A stretch of 19,596 nucleotides of DNA from Bacteroidota bacterium (lineage in GTDB: Bacteria > Bacteroidota > Bacteroidia > Chitinophagales > Chitinophagaceae). Under the pieces are notes generated by a model. The model was given only the letters and a program-made list of their open reading frames with translations, had not been told where the DNA came from and did not search any database. Below, piece after piece: positions 6,966 to 13,443 of this stretch. Made by a program: the position numbers and the translations under genes. Each line of letters begins with the position of its first letter. The stretch's first letter is position 1. Where the stretch lies: positions 1-19,596 of the forward strand of contig JAEWAC010000413.1 of NCBI GenBank assembly GCA_023391895.1, in the 5' to 3' direction.

Positions 6966-7081
6966 CTCCTGCCTCTATATGGATGTTTCAAAAAGTTGAA
7001 TGATTTGGTGTCAAAGCTGAAAAACGTTCAAATGCCCATACGTCAATTCTATAGCTGAATTGAAATATAGTGATTGGCCTG

Positions 7082-7099
7082 CCTCTCCTTCAGGAGAGG
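7082..7099. repeat. Palindrome CCTCTCC/GGAGAGG
   Basis: Exact 7-base arms around TTCA, followed by GATTGAGGGAGG. It is the same type as the palindrome at 1481-1499 and resembles dispersed GGAGAGGG-type repeats of Bacteroidota. There is no T-run after it. Confidence 0.6.
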
Positions 7100-7167
7100 G
7101 ATTGAGGGAGGTAAATGGTTCAAAAGCCCATACTTCTCTCTTTTTCATTTTACATTTTTCCCGGCCT

Positions 7168-7186
7168 CCCTTCCCACCGGGGAGGG
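7168..7186. repeat. Palindrome CCCTTCCC/GGGGAGGG with outer stem
   Basis: Eight-base arms with one T-G pair around ACC. An outer GCCTC (7164-7168) can alternatively pair with GAGGC (7191-7195). It is followed within 6 bases by CCCTCATATGGACTTTTGAA (7201-7220), which is the exact reverse complement of 1460-1479. The two palindrome-plus-motif pairs therefore form a recurrent composite. Confidence 0.55.
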
Positions 7187-7403
7187 ATCAGAGGCAAGGG
7201 CCCTCATATGGACTTTTGAAGAAGTTTCCCCTCTGTCTTGCTGAAAGAAAAGTGAAGGCAGCTTTTTCAGGAGCTATTGATGGCCGCAGCCTGGTTGCTG
7301 TAATATTCAATCGTTTCTTAATTTTAGGTACTCATTTCTCCGCTTCTTTATGGATGCCGTTCACCGCTCTGTTTAACCAATTGTTTCAACCTAAAAGTGG
7401 GAT

Positions 7404-7520
7404 ATGAAAGCCGTAACAAAACATAAAATGAGAAGTGGCCTGAGCCGCCTGTTAACTGCCGCCATTATTATAGTAGGCGGCTACGTATTACGCAGGGCCG
7501 CAAGCCGGATAAGGCCCTAA
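7404..7520 (+). CDS. Possible 38-residue single-pass membrane peptide
   Basis: ATG at 7404 to TAA at 7518-7520 encodes a peptide beginning MKAVTKHKMRSGLSRLL, with one hydrophobic segment (TAAIIIVGGYVL, about residues 18-29) and a basic tail RRAASRIRP. A positively charged N-terminus, one short helix and a positive tail fit a small membrane protein. A second in-frame ATG lies at codon 9. No promoter or ribosome site was recognised, and the ORF follows a long repeat region, so it could be chance or a remnant. It is convergent with the next gene. Confidence 0.35.
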   Translation: MKAVTKHKMRSGLSRLLTAAIIIVGGYVLRRAASRIRP

Positions 7521-7568
7521 GCCGAAGTCGGTATCGGACGTGCTGGTGTTTTTTTGGAGCGCAGGAGC

Positions 7569-8108
7569 TTATGGCTTTTGCGTAGGGTGTAGCTTGTAAT
7601 CAGCCGTAAACCGGTACTTTTCGGTTTTTTGCCGTGCGGCTCCATTTTCGTATTCGTTTTGGGTCGTAATGGTAATGAGGTTGTCTTTGATCCTGGTTTC
7701 TATCGACAGAAAACCTTCTGCATTATCATAAAACACCTGTTTGAACGCCAGAAGCTGATGGGGAAAGGCATAGCTGGCGATCCACGCCCTGTTTTCAAAA
7801 TCAAACCACTGGCCTAGCAGCAGTATGTAGTAATCTTTATTTTGATAAAGGGTATCAATCAGGTGGTAGCGGTAATCCGCATCAAAGCCTTTATCGATCC
7901 TGCTGAGGGACAAATCAATCAGTTGCTGCTGGGTAAGCAAATGGCTGTGGGCCATCAGACCCGTAGCAATCAGGGTTTCTGCACTCAGCGTTGCGTTATG
8001 CAGCCGGGGCGGCAGGGAGTCGGGGCGGGCCTGAGCGGCAGCCGTACAGGCAAAACTGCCGGACTGCAACAGGCATAGAAAAAACAAAAGGCGGAAAAGC
8101 TGGTTCAT
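7569..8108 (-). CDS. Secreted protein of unknown function
   Basis: I do not recognise the family. The 179-residue product has a clear signal peptide (MNQLFRLLFFLCLLQSGSFA, then CTAAAQA), with likely cleavage near residue 27. A lipobox reading of FAC is imperfect, so lipoprotein processing is less likely. The mature part is mixed: a helical region with SHLLTQQQLIDLSLSRIDKGFD, then alternating strand-like segments (YYILLLGQWFDFENRAWIASYAF; GFLSIETRIKDNLITITTQNEYENGAA), ending KYRFTADYKLHPTQKP. The second half suggests a small beta-rich domain. It is transcribed toward the small ORF at 7404 and separated by 194 bp from the TonB-C gene upstream. The start ATG at 8106-8108 is the only sensible one, since it begins the signal peptide. 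Confidence 0.75.
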   Translation of the reverse strand: MNQLFRLLFFLCLLQSGSFACTAAAQARPDSLPPRLHNATLSAETLIATGLMAHSHLLTQQQLIDLSLSRIDKGFDADYRYHLIDTLYQNKDYYILLLGQWFDFENRAWIASYAFPHQLLAFKQVFYDNAEGFLSIETRIKDNLITITTQNEYENGAARQKTEKYRFTADYKLHPTQKP

Positions 8109-8302
8109 GCGTGGTAGCGTGTTGCTGGCTTGTGCAAAAAGAATGGCTCCTAAAAATTAATCAATCCTTTTGTTTTTACCAATATGCCGCGGGTAATTGG
8201 CCGGCTCCAGGGCAACTTATTCGATTAAAGTTATTCCTTCTAAAAACCGGCTAGCCGCCAACAGAGGAAAAGGTATTGATAAAGCAATGCCACCAAACCG
8301 CT

Positions 8303-8812
8303 TTACAACAGCCGTTTGCGTTTTTTTATTTCTTCAACCACAAAGGTAATCGGCTGCTTGCGATAGGCTTTTACAAACCGGTCGCCGACCCGTGCTGGCT
8401 CCCAGGTAGGACTTTGCCGGATAATGCGGATCAATTCCTGCTCCATGCCATAGCCATGCCGCGTCAGCGCCTTGATGTCGGACACCTTGCCCTCCTGATC
8501 CACAATAAACTGTACGACCACGGTATACTGGCCGGCTGGTGCACCGCGCCGCGCCGGCACTTCTGCATTTAGGTTTTTTTCCAGAAACTGTCTCCACCCG
8601 TCTGGTCCGCCTTTAAAGGAAGCTTCCACATCCACCTGCTGGAAATCCACTGCTGTGCCTGAAGCGCCTGGCAGGGTATCTGCTTTTGCGGGTGTTGTAT
8701 CGCGGAGCATGGTCAGGGCGTCATAAGGACGTGGTAAAACAGTGCTTGCTGCTGCCTGATGACTTAGGCCAACCGCCAGCAAAAGACCAAGGAAAATGGT
8801 TTTATGTTTCAT
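8303..8812 (-). CDS. Secreted protein with TonB C-terminal domain
   Basis: The 169-residue product has a signal peptide to about residue 22 (MKHKTIFLGLLLAVGLSHQA). After a variable linker comes the Bacteroidota TonB-C pattern: F-x-GG-x-x-GW-x-x-FL-x-x-NL at 66-81, VVVQFIVDQEGKVSDIKAL at 98-116, and ELIRIIRQSPTWEPARVGDR at 126-145, with the closing strand ITFVV. It lacks the cytoplasmic/transmembrane N-terminus and proline-rich spacer of a true energy-transducing TonB, so it is probably a free periplasmic protein of this fold with an unproven role. No receptor, ExbB or ExbD gene is nearby. An open stretch of about 600 bp with repeats lies upstream. Confidence 0.88.
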   Translation of the reverse strand: MKHKTIFLGLLLAVGLSHQAAASTVLPRPYDALTMLRDTTPAKADTLPGASGTAVDFQQVDVEASFKGGPDGWRQFLEKNLNAEVPARRGAPAGQYTVVVQFIVDQEGKVSDIKALTRHGYGMEQELIRIIRQSPTWEPARVGDRFVKAYRKQPITFVVEEIKKRKRLL

Positions 8813-9418
8813 TATGATAATTGCTTTTTTAAAATCTTAGTTGAATGAACAGCCTGAAAAATTGAAAAATCGATAAGGGCAAACCAGGCTTCTGACTGGA
8901 CTACTTACAGCTGAGCGGTTGAACAGGGATAAATAAACTGGGAACAAGCCAACAGTACGCAGATGTTGTTTTCATAAAGTCAGTTAGTTTGGAGACGCAA
9001 GGATAAAAAGAAAACAGGGAAAACACAATACCTGCCCGGTTAATTGTGATGGAGGCAATGCCGGCGTCTGCATTGCGATAATACGAAACGGTTATCAGTA
9101 TGATGATTTAGTATTCACCATTGACGCCAGGTTTTCATAAAGTTGAAAACAGTATAGTATAAAAACATTTTAGCTGAGTTGCATCTGCCTTACTGAATGC
9201 TTTTAAAACCTCATATCAGTTTAGCAGGAGAGCAGAAAGGATTAGGTGCTTGAAAATAGCACCGGGACTGCTGTAGTTGAGGACTGTGTTATGACCAGGC
9301 TGAAGACTGTGGTCTCTGAGGTCACTCCTTTGTCGGGATGACAGGGCAAAGACAGATGAAAAAACAGCCTATCCGAAAGTGCAACAACAAAGAGTACGCA
9401 ACTCTTTCAAAAACCCAT
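8813..9418. other. Intergenic region with scattered repeat pieces
   Basis: No coding sequence is supported between the TonB-C gene and the korB terminator. It contains two CATATG-type motif copies (9200-9216 CTTTTAAAACCTCATAT; 9404-9419 CTTTCAAAAACCCATA) and a GTCACTCCTTTGTCGGGATG segment (9321-9340) of the kind dispersed in Bacteroidota genomes. The remainder is unremarkable AT-rich sequence, and I could not pick out the TonB-C gene promoter. Confidence 0.6.
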
Positions 9419-9451
9419 AAAAAAGATGCTGGAAAGTCCAGCATCCTTTTT
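9419..9451 (-). terminator. Strong bidirectional terminator downstream of korB
   Basis: GATGCTGGA (9425-9433) and TCCAGCATC (9437-9445) form a perfect 9-bp stem with a 3-base loop. On the minus strand it is followed by six T, and on the plus strand by CTTTTTC. It sits 26-58 bases past the korB stop, so it is a convincing end for the minus-strand transcript. Confidence 0.88.
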
Positions 9452-9476
9452 CTTTATTCAAAAATTTGAATCAGCC

Positions 9477-10508
9477 TTATACAATGTTCCAGACCTCGTT
9501 GCCGCGCAACAGCTTATCCAGGTCGGGCTGCTTTTTTATTTTGGCTTCTTCTACCTGCAGGTTCAGCATATCCTCGTACGTAGGACGAATGGCCTGGTAA
9601 AACACACCAAACGGCCGGGGCAGGTGGTGGGCTTCTTTCGGATCGTCGAAAATACGGGTCAGGATCTGTGCCTTGAAGATGTCGGTTTCATCGTGTATCC
9701 ACAGGTCATCGGCGCTATAGCCGTCATTCAGGCTTACCATTTTGGGTTTAAAGCCATCCAGTCGGATACCCTTGTCTTTATTGGCGCCAAAAATCAAGGG
9801 CTGGCCGTTTTCCAGGAAAACCGTTTCTTCAGCCTTGGTACCTTTTTCGGTAAAGACTTCAAATGCCCCGTCGTTGAAGATGTTGCAGTTCTGGTAGATC
9901 TCCAGGAACGAAGCACCATGGTGGGCATGCGAACGCAGCAGCATGCTTTGCAGGTGTTTGGGGTCGCGGTCCATGCTGCGGGCAATAAAGGTAGCATCGG
10001 CACCCAGCGCCAGCGCCAGCGGGTTGAACGGGTGGTCCAAACTGCCGTAGGGTGTAGACTTGGTAATCTTGTTTTCTTCCGACGTAGGCGAATACTGTCC
10101 TTTGGTCAACCCATAGATCTGGTTGTTGAAAAGAAGAATGTTCACGTCAAAGTTGCGGCGCAGCAGGTGAATGGTGTGGTTGCCGCCAATGCTCAGGCCA
10201 TCGCCGTCTCCGGTCACAATCCATACGCTCAGCTCGGGGCGGGTAGCCTTCAGACCGCTGGCAATAGCCGTAGCGCGGCCGTGGATGGAGTGCATGCCAT
10301 AGGTGTTCATATAATACGGAAACCGGGAGGAACACCCGATACCCGAAATGATGGCAATATTTTCACGCGGAATGCCCAGCGTAGGCATTACCTTCTGCAC
10401 CTGGGCCAGAATAGAGTAATCGCCACAGCCCGGGCACCAGCGTACTTCCTGGTCGGTAGCAAAATCTTTGGGGGTAAGGGTAATATTGTTTGTTGTTGCT
10501 GTTTCCAT
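9477..10508 (-). CDS. korB: 2-oxoacid:ferredoxin oxidoreductase, beta subunit (2-oxoglutarate type)
   Basis: This is the thiamine-diphosphate subunit of an enzyme that decarboxylates a 2-oxoacid to its acyl-CoA and reduces ferredoxin; 2-oxoglutarate is the likely substrate by overall resemblance to KorB. The 343-residue product has EVRWCPGCGDYSIL at 22-34, the ThDP/magnesium motif GDGDGLSIGGNH at 100-111 with NN at 128-129, and four cysteines placed as in the family's 4Fe-4S site: C25, C28, C59 and C208. The alpha subunit gene (korA), normally directly upstream, is absent: a four-helix-bundle gene is there instead, 79 bp away. A strong terminator follows. Whether the partner lies elsewhere cannot be told from this window. 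Confidence 0.95.
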   Translation of the reverse strand: METATTNNITLTPKDFATDQEVRWCPGCGDYSILAQVQKVMPTLGIPRENIAIISGIGCSSRFPYYMNTYGMHSIHGRATAIASGLKATRPELSVWIVTGDGDGLSIGGNHTIHLLRRNFDVNILLFNNQIYGLTKGQYSPTSEENKITKSTPYGSLDHPFNPLALALGADATFIARSMDRDPKHLQSMLLRSHAHHGASFLEIYQNCNIFNDGAFEVFTEKGTKAEETVFLENGQPLIFGANKDKGIRLDGFKPKMVSLNDGYSADDLWIHDETDIFKAQILTRIFDDPKEAHHLPRPFGVFYQAIRPTYEDMLNLQVEEAKIKKQPDLDKLLRGNEVWNIV

Positions 10509-10538
10509 TTTATTTTATAGTTGAACAAGACAATATCG

Positions 10539-10572
10539 AACAAGAAACAAGGAACACAAAATGATGAATAGG
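10539..10572 (+). repeat. 7-bp-period array, left flank of the four-helix-bundle gene
   Basis: Successive heptamers on the plus strand read AACAAGA, AACAAGG, AACACAA, AATGATG and then AATAGG. An inverted, similarly built array lies on the other side of the gene at 11004-11045. This copy sits between the four-helix-bundle stop and the korB start and forms most of the korB leader. Confidence 0.7.
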
Positions 10573-10587
10573 TGTCCTTAGTTCGGG

Positions 10588-10956
10588 TTATTGCTTGTTT
10601 TTGTTATTATGTTGAGCCGTTTCAATACTTTTTACAAAAATGGCAATTAGTTGGTTGTTTTCAGCAATGCACCTGGATAACAATTCTTCTGAACCCCATT
10701 GCTTCTTTTGAGTCAGGCGCAGGCAGTTGAAAGTTTCACGCAGTTCTTTGGCTGAGACCTTCATTTTATGGATAAAGTCATTGTGCGATTCTGCACTTTG
10801 GGCTTCTCCATACTGCAGGCAGGGAGCGGTTCCGCTTCGGACCAGTTGACTGCCAGCTAAAGATTTGGGCAGCGATTCGGTAATGTCGATAATGTCTGAA
10901 GCAAAATTGATCAGCCTTCCATCCAGATCAAACTTTCTTTGTTTCAAGTTTTCCAT
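10588..10956 (-). CDS. Four-helix-bundle protein (23S rRNA intervening-sequence family)
   Basis: The 122-residue product carries the family signatures FDLDGRLINFASDIIDITESLP, QLVRSGTAPCLQYGEAQSAES, DFIHKMKVSAKELRETFNCL and the C-terminal ENNQLIAIFVKSIETA. Members form small four-helix bundles and are named after proteins encoded in 23S rRNA intervening sequences; free-standing chromosomal copies are common in Bacteroidota and their role is unknown. Relatives of the fold also serve as accessory proteins of diversity-generating retroelements, but no reverse transcriptase is present. Short 7-bp-period arrays flank it in inverted orientation, suggesting that gene plus flanks moved as a unit between the AhpD-like gene and korB. 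Confidence 0.92.
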   Translation of the reverse strand: MENLKQRKFDLDGRLINFASDIIDITESLPKSLAGSQLVRSGTAPCLQYGEAQSAESHNDFIHKMKVSAKELRETFNCLRLTQKKQWGSEELLSRCIAENNQLIAIFVKSIETAQHNNKNKQ

Positions 10957-11003
10957 ACAGTAGAAAATACTGCCAATTTTTCAAACTTTCCGTTCCGCTA
11001 TCC

Positions 11004-11045
11004 TTTCCTTCATCATTCTTAATTCCCTGTTCCTTGTTCATTATT
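11004..11045 (-). repeat. 7-bp-period array, right flank, overlapping the AhpD-like gene's end
   Basis: On the minus strand six exact-period heptamers read AATAATG, AACAAGG, AACAGGG, AATTAAG, AATGATG and AAGGAAA. It mirrors the array at 10539-10572 (both contain AACAAGG and AATGATG, in the same order when each is read toward the gene). The stop codon of the AhpD-like gene (11019-11021) and its last eight codons lie inside the array. Confidence 0.75.
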
Positions 11046-11381
11046 CACAAGGGCTTCCCAATACTCAGCCGCTCTTCTGGTATGCGGTATCACAATAGTG
11101 CCGCCTACAATGTTGGCCACGGCAAAAATCTCGTACATCTGTTCGGTGGTTACGCCCAGCTCGTAGCTTTTGCCCAGGTGGTATTTAATGCAGTCGTCGC
11201 AGCGCAGTACCATGCTGGCCACCAGGCCCAGCATTTCCTTTGTTTTCTTATCCAGGGCACCTTCTTCATAGGTGTTGGTATCCAGGTTCCATAGCCGCTT
11301 CATCACCAAGTTGTTCTTGCTCAGGATCACTTCGTTCATGCGGGTGCGGTAGTCGTTAAACTCCTTTACGATATCTGACAT
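11019..11381 (-). CDS. Carboxymuconolactone decarboxylase / AhpD-like protein
   Basis: The start is the ATG at 11379-11381 (120 residues); an in-frame TTG nine codons upstream falls inside the -7 promoter element. It is an all-helical small protein with the AhpD redox motif LRCDDCIKYH, C61-x-x-C64 and H68, plus the downstream block VTTEQMYEIFAVANIVGGTI typical of the CMD family. Such proteins act as peroxidase-like or thiol-disulfide redox proteins; the substrate is unknown, and true carboxymuconolactone decarboxylase activity is unlikely with the CxxC present. The last eight residues (NNEQGTGN) are encoded by the 7-bp-period repeat flanking the next gene, so the native C-terminus may have been replaced. 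It is divergent from the small cytochrome c gene. Confidence 0.9.
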   Translation of the reverse strand: MSDIVKEFNDYRTRMNEVILSKNNLVMKRLWNLDTNTYEEGALDKKTKEMLGLVASMVLRCDDCIKYHLGKSYELGVTTEQMYEIFAVANIVGGTIVIPHTRRAAEYWEALVNNEQGTGN

Positions 11382-11405
11382 CTGACTAATGGTTATTTTG
11401 GGCTG

Positions 11406-11413
11406 CAAAGTTA
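11406..11413 (-). promoter_or_regulatory. Bacteroidota -7 element upstream of the AhpD-like gene
   Basis: The minus strand reads TAACTTTG, an exact TAnnTTTG match, 24 bases ahead of the ATG. The identical octamer precedes the cupin_8 gene at 5900-5907. A -33 element was not clear. Confidence 0.5.
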
Positions 11414-11492
11414 CGATGGAAAGCCGGCTCTAATTGTTAATGATTTCCAAGGCCATTTTTTTTATATATTAGGCAAAAAATCAGCCTTGTTT

Positions 11493-11903
11493 ATGAGAAA
11501 ATCCCTATTGGTAACCTTAGGTTTTGTTGGCATTGTTGTCATGTCTTTAGCTTTTACCAACGCCAAGCCACGGTATAAGAATTTAAAAGTATTGCCCAAA
11601 AACACCACCAAGGAGCAGATGGATACGATTATGAAGCATTTTACCGTTTCCCTGGGGGTAAAGTGTAACTACTGCCATGTGTTTAACCAGGAGCAAAAAG
11701 CCATGGACTTTGCCTCCGATGCCAACAAACACAAGGAAGTAGCCCGCCAGATGATGACCATGACCAAAAAAATCAACAAAAAATACTTTGAGTTTACCAG
11801 CTTCGACGGCCTGAAGAACACCCTGCAGGTAACTTGTTATACCTGCCACGGTGGCAAAGAAGAGCCTTCTTCCTGGCCGGCGCTGACAGCACAAAAAAAT
11901 TAA
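11493..11903 (+). CDS. Small periplasmic diheme cytochrome c (reaction-centre cytochrome-like family)
   Basis: The ATG at 11493 gives 136 residues; the TTG two codons earlier is unlikely. Residues 1-24 (MRKSLLVTLGFVGIVVMSLA) are a signal peptide. Two heme c sites are present: C58-C61-H62 (VKCNYCHV) and C115-C118-H119 (VTCYTCHG). The layout, KVLPKNTTKEQMDTIMKHFT before the first heme and DANKHKEVARQMMTMTKKIN between them, is that of a Bacteroidota family related to the photosynthetic reaction-centre cytochrome subunit, generally found without any reaction centre. It probably carries electrons in the periplasm; the partner is unknown. The stop is only 6 bp before the gnd ATG, so the two are probably co-transcribed, which is functionally unexpected. 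Confidence 0.9.
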   Translation: MRKSLLVTLGFVGIVVMSLAFTNAKPRYKNLKVLPKNTTKEQMDTIMKHFTVSLGVKCNYCHVFNQEQKAMDFASDANKHKEVARQMMTMTKKINKKYFEFTSFDGLKNTLQVTCYTCHGGKEEPSSWPALTAQKN

Positions 11904-11909
11904 AAGCTT

Positions 11910-13328
11910 ATGGCGGTACAATATGATTTTGGAATGATCGGCCTGGGCGTAATGGGCAGCAACCTGTTACTGAACCTGGCCGATCACCGTTTTAACGTTA
12001 TTGGTTTTGACGTTAAACCGGAGCGGACCCGGGCCCTGGAGCAGGCCGCTAAGGAAGGCACCGTAGTAAAAGGCATCAACAGCCTGCCGGAAATGGTGCT
12101 GGCGCTGAAAAAGCCCCGCAAAATCATGATGCTGGTACCGGCCGGCCAGCCCGTGGATGATGTAATCGCCTCCCTGCTGCCGTACCTGGAAGAGGGCGAT
12201 ATAGTAATTGACGGCGGCAACTCGTATTTCAAAGACACGCTGCACCGCATTAACTACCTGCAGGACAAGGGCATTCATTTTATGGGCATGGGTGTATCCG
12301 GCGGCGAGTTGGGTGCCCGCCTGGGCCCGAGCATGATGCCCGGCGGCGACCAGGAGGCCTATGGGTATTTGAGGCCTTTGTTGGAGGCGGTGGCCGCTAA
12401 AGCCAACGACGTGCCCTGCGTAGCATATATGGGCAACGGAGCGGCCGGCCATTATGTAAAAATGGTGCACAATGGAATTGAGTACGCCATGATGCAAATG
12501 ATCAGCGAGGTGTATGATGTTTTGAAACGGGGCGCCGGCTTTACCAACGAAGAGCTGTACACCACCTTTAAGCAATGGAACAAAGGACCGCTGCAGTCGT
12601 TTTTGATCAACATTACCGCCGAAATTTTTAAAACCCAGGATGCGGATGCCCCGCAAGGCGAGTACCTGGTGGACAAGATACTGGACCAGGCGGGCTCCAA
12701 AGGCACCGGCAAATGGACCTCGCAGGAGGCTATGGACCTGCCCGTATCCATCCCTACCATTGATATGGCGGTAGCCCTCCGCGACCTGTCGGTGTACAAG
12801 GCTGAAAGGGTGCAGGCCGCTAAAATCTACCAGCCCAAAAGAGCTAAAATAGCCATGCAGTCGCAGCAGTTGGTGGCCGAACTGGAGCAGGCGCTGCTGG
12901 CCGGGTTTGTGATGGCCTATGCCCAAGGCCTAAGCATGCTGGCCAAAGCCTCTGAGGTGCGGGACATGCAAATACCGCTGCCCGCGGTGGTACAGGTATG
13001 GAAAGCCGGTTGCATTATCCGGTCGGCCCTGCTGGAAACTTTTGAAAAAGCCTATGCCAAAGAGGCCACCCTGCCCAATTTATTGCTGGATGCCGACGTG
13101 GCCGCCCTGCTGCAGCAAGCCGAGCCCAGCCTGCGTACGGTGGTGGCAGCAGCCATTCAGGCCAAAGTACCGGTGGCAGGCCTGGGCAGCGCCCTGGCTT
13201 ATTTGGATGCCTATAGTAGTGACCGGTTGCCGACCAACCTGATACAGGCCCAGCGCGACTACTTTGGCGCCCATACCTACCAAAGACTCGACAAAGAGGG
13301 CGTTTTTCATACCGAGTGGCACCAGTGA
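11910..13328 (+). CDS. gnd: 6-phosphogluconate dehydrogenase, decarboxylating
   Basis: Cytosolic enzyme converting 6-phosphogluconate to ribulose 5-phosphate and CO2 with NADP+ reduction. At 472 residues it is the long bacterial/eukaryotic-type enzyme. Visible features are the Rossmann motif GLGVMG at 11-16, the VSGGELGARLGPSMMPGG substrate block at 129-146, the catalytic segment GHYVKMVHNGIEY at 180-192 with K184 and E191, and the signature ILDQAGSKGTGKW at 257-269. The C-terminal tail ends GVFHTEWHQ, also typical. It follows the small cytochrome c by 6 bp and is followed, after 115 bp holding two inverted octamer arrays, by zwf. Assignment is very secure. Confidence 0.98.
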   Translation: MAVQYDFGMIGLGVMGSNLLLNLADHRFNVIGFDVKPERTRALEQAAKEGTVVKGINSLPEMVLALKKPRKIMMLVPAGQPVDDVIASLLPYLEEGDIVIDGGNSYFKDTLHRINYLQDKGIHFMGMGVSGGELGARLGPSMMPGGDQEAYGYLRPLLEAVAAKANDVPCVAYMGNGAAGHYVKMVHNGIEYAMMQMISEVYDVLKRGAGFTNEELYTTFKQWNKGPLQSFLINITAEIFKTQDADAPQGEYLVDKILDQAGSKGTGKWTSQEAMDLPVSIPTIDMAVALRDLSVYKAERVQAAKIYQPKRAKIAMQSQQLVAELEQALLAGFVMAYAQGLSMLAKASEVRDMQIPLPAVVQVWKAGCIIRSALLETFEKAYAKEATLPNLLLDADVAALLQQAEPSLRTVVAAAIQAKVPVAGLGSALAYLDAYSSDRLPTNLIQAQRDYFGAHTYQRLDKEGVFHTEWHQ

Positions 13329-13336
13329 TAACTTGA

Positions 13337-13436
13337 GTTCACCTGTTCACCAGTTCACGGGTTCACGAGTTTAGGTGTCCGGCCGCTCATCCGGATACTT
13401 CTTATTCCCAACTTGTGAACTGGTGAACTTGTAAAC
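13337..13436. repeat. Inverted pair of 8-bp tandem arrays between gnd and zwf
   Basis: Plus-strand octamers at 13337-13376 read GTTCACCT, GTTCACCA, GTTCACGG, GTTCACGA and a decayed GTTTAGGT. On the minus strand 13413-13436 reads GTTTACAA, GTTCACCA, GTTCACAA. Within these, 13345-13358 (GTTCACCAGTTCAC) is perfectly complementary to 13415-13428, giving a 14-bp stem with a 56-base loop in any transcript crossing from gnd to zwf. No run of T follows, so it is not a standard terminator. It could act as an mRNA-processing or stability element, or be a selfish or slippage-generated repeat. Confidence 0.85.
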
Positions 13437-13443
13437 CAATATT

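Larger units (their letters stand above)
6820..7403. other. Long repeat-bearing intergenic region
   Basis: I find no convincing gene in these 584 bases. A 115-codon open frame at 7060-7407 crosses two palindromic repeats and has no recognisable protein features. Contents: repeat copy B (6820-6883), the ATGCCGAA inverted repeat (6945-6965), copies of the CATATG-type motif at 7026-7041, 7119-7132 and 7201-7220 (reversed), and palindromes at 7082-7099 and 7168-7186. Confidence 0.65.

Noticed and set aside
7060..7407. 115-codon open frame on the plus strand in the 6.8-7.4 kb gap
   Set aside because: It runs through two palindromic repeats and three copies of the dispersed motif, has low-complexity Pro/Ser content at the start and no recognisable domain or signal.
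9426..10520. 364-codon plus-strand frame across korB
   Set aside because: It is the antisense frame of korB, begins inside the terminator hairpin and has no family match.
10588..10956. Diversity-generating retroelement accessory gene
   Set aside because: The fold family fits, but no reverse transcriptase, template repeat or variable repeat is visible in the window.
11967..12926. 319-codon minus-strand frame across gnd
   Set aside because: It is the antisense shadow of a well-recognised gnd coding sequence; the His/Gln/Val-rich product is typical of a reverse-frame artefact in moderately GC-rich coding DNA.
13337..13436. Possible CRISPR-like array
   Set aside because: Units are 8 bp with no spacers and the two arrays are inverted, so it cannot be a CRISPR array.
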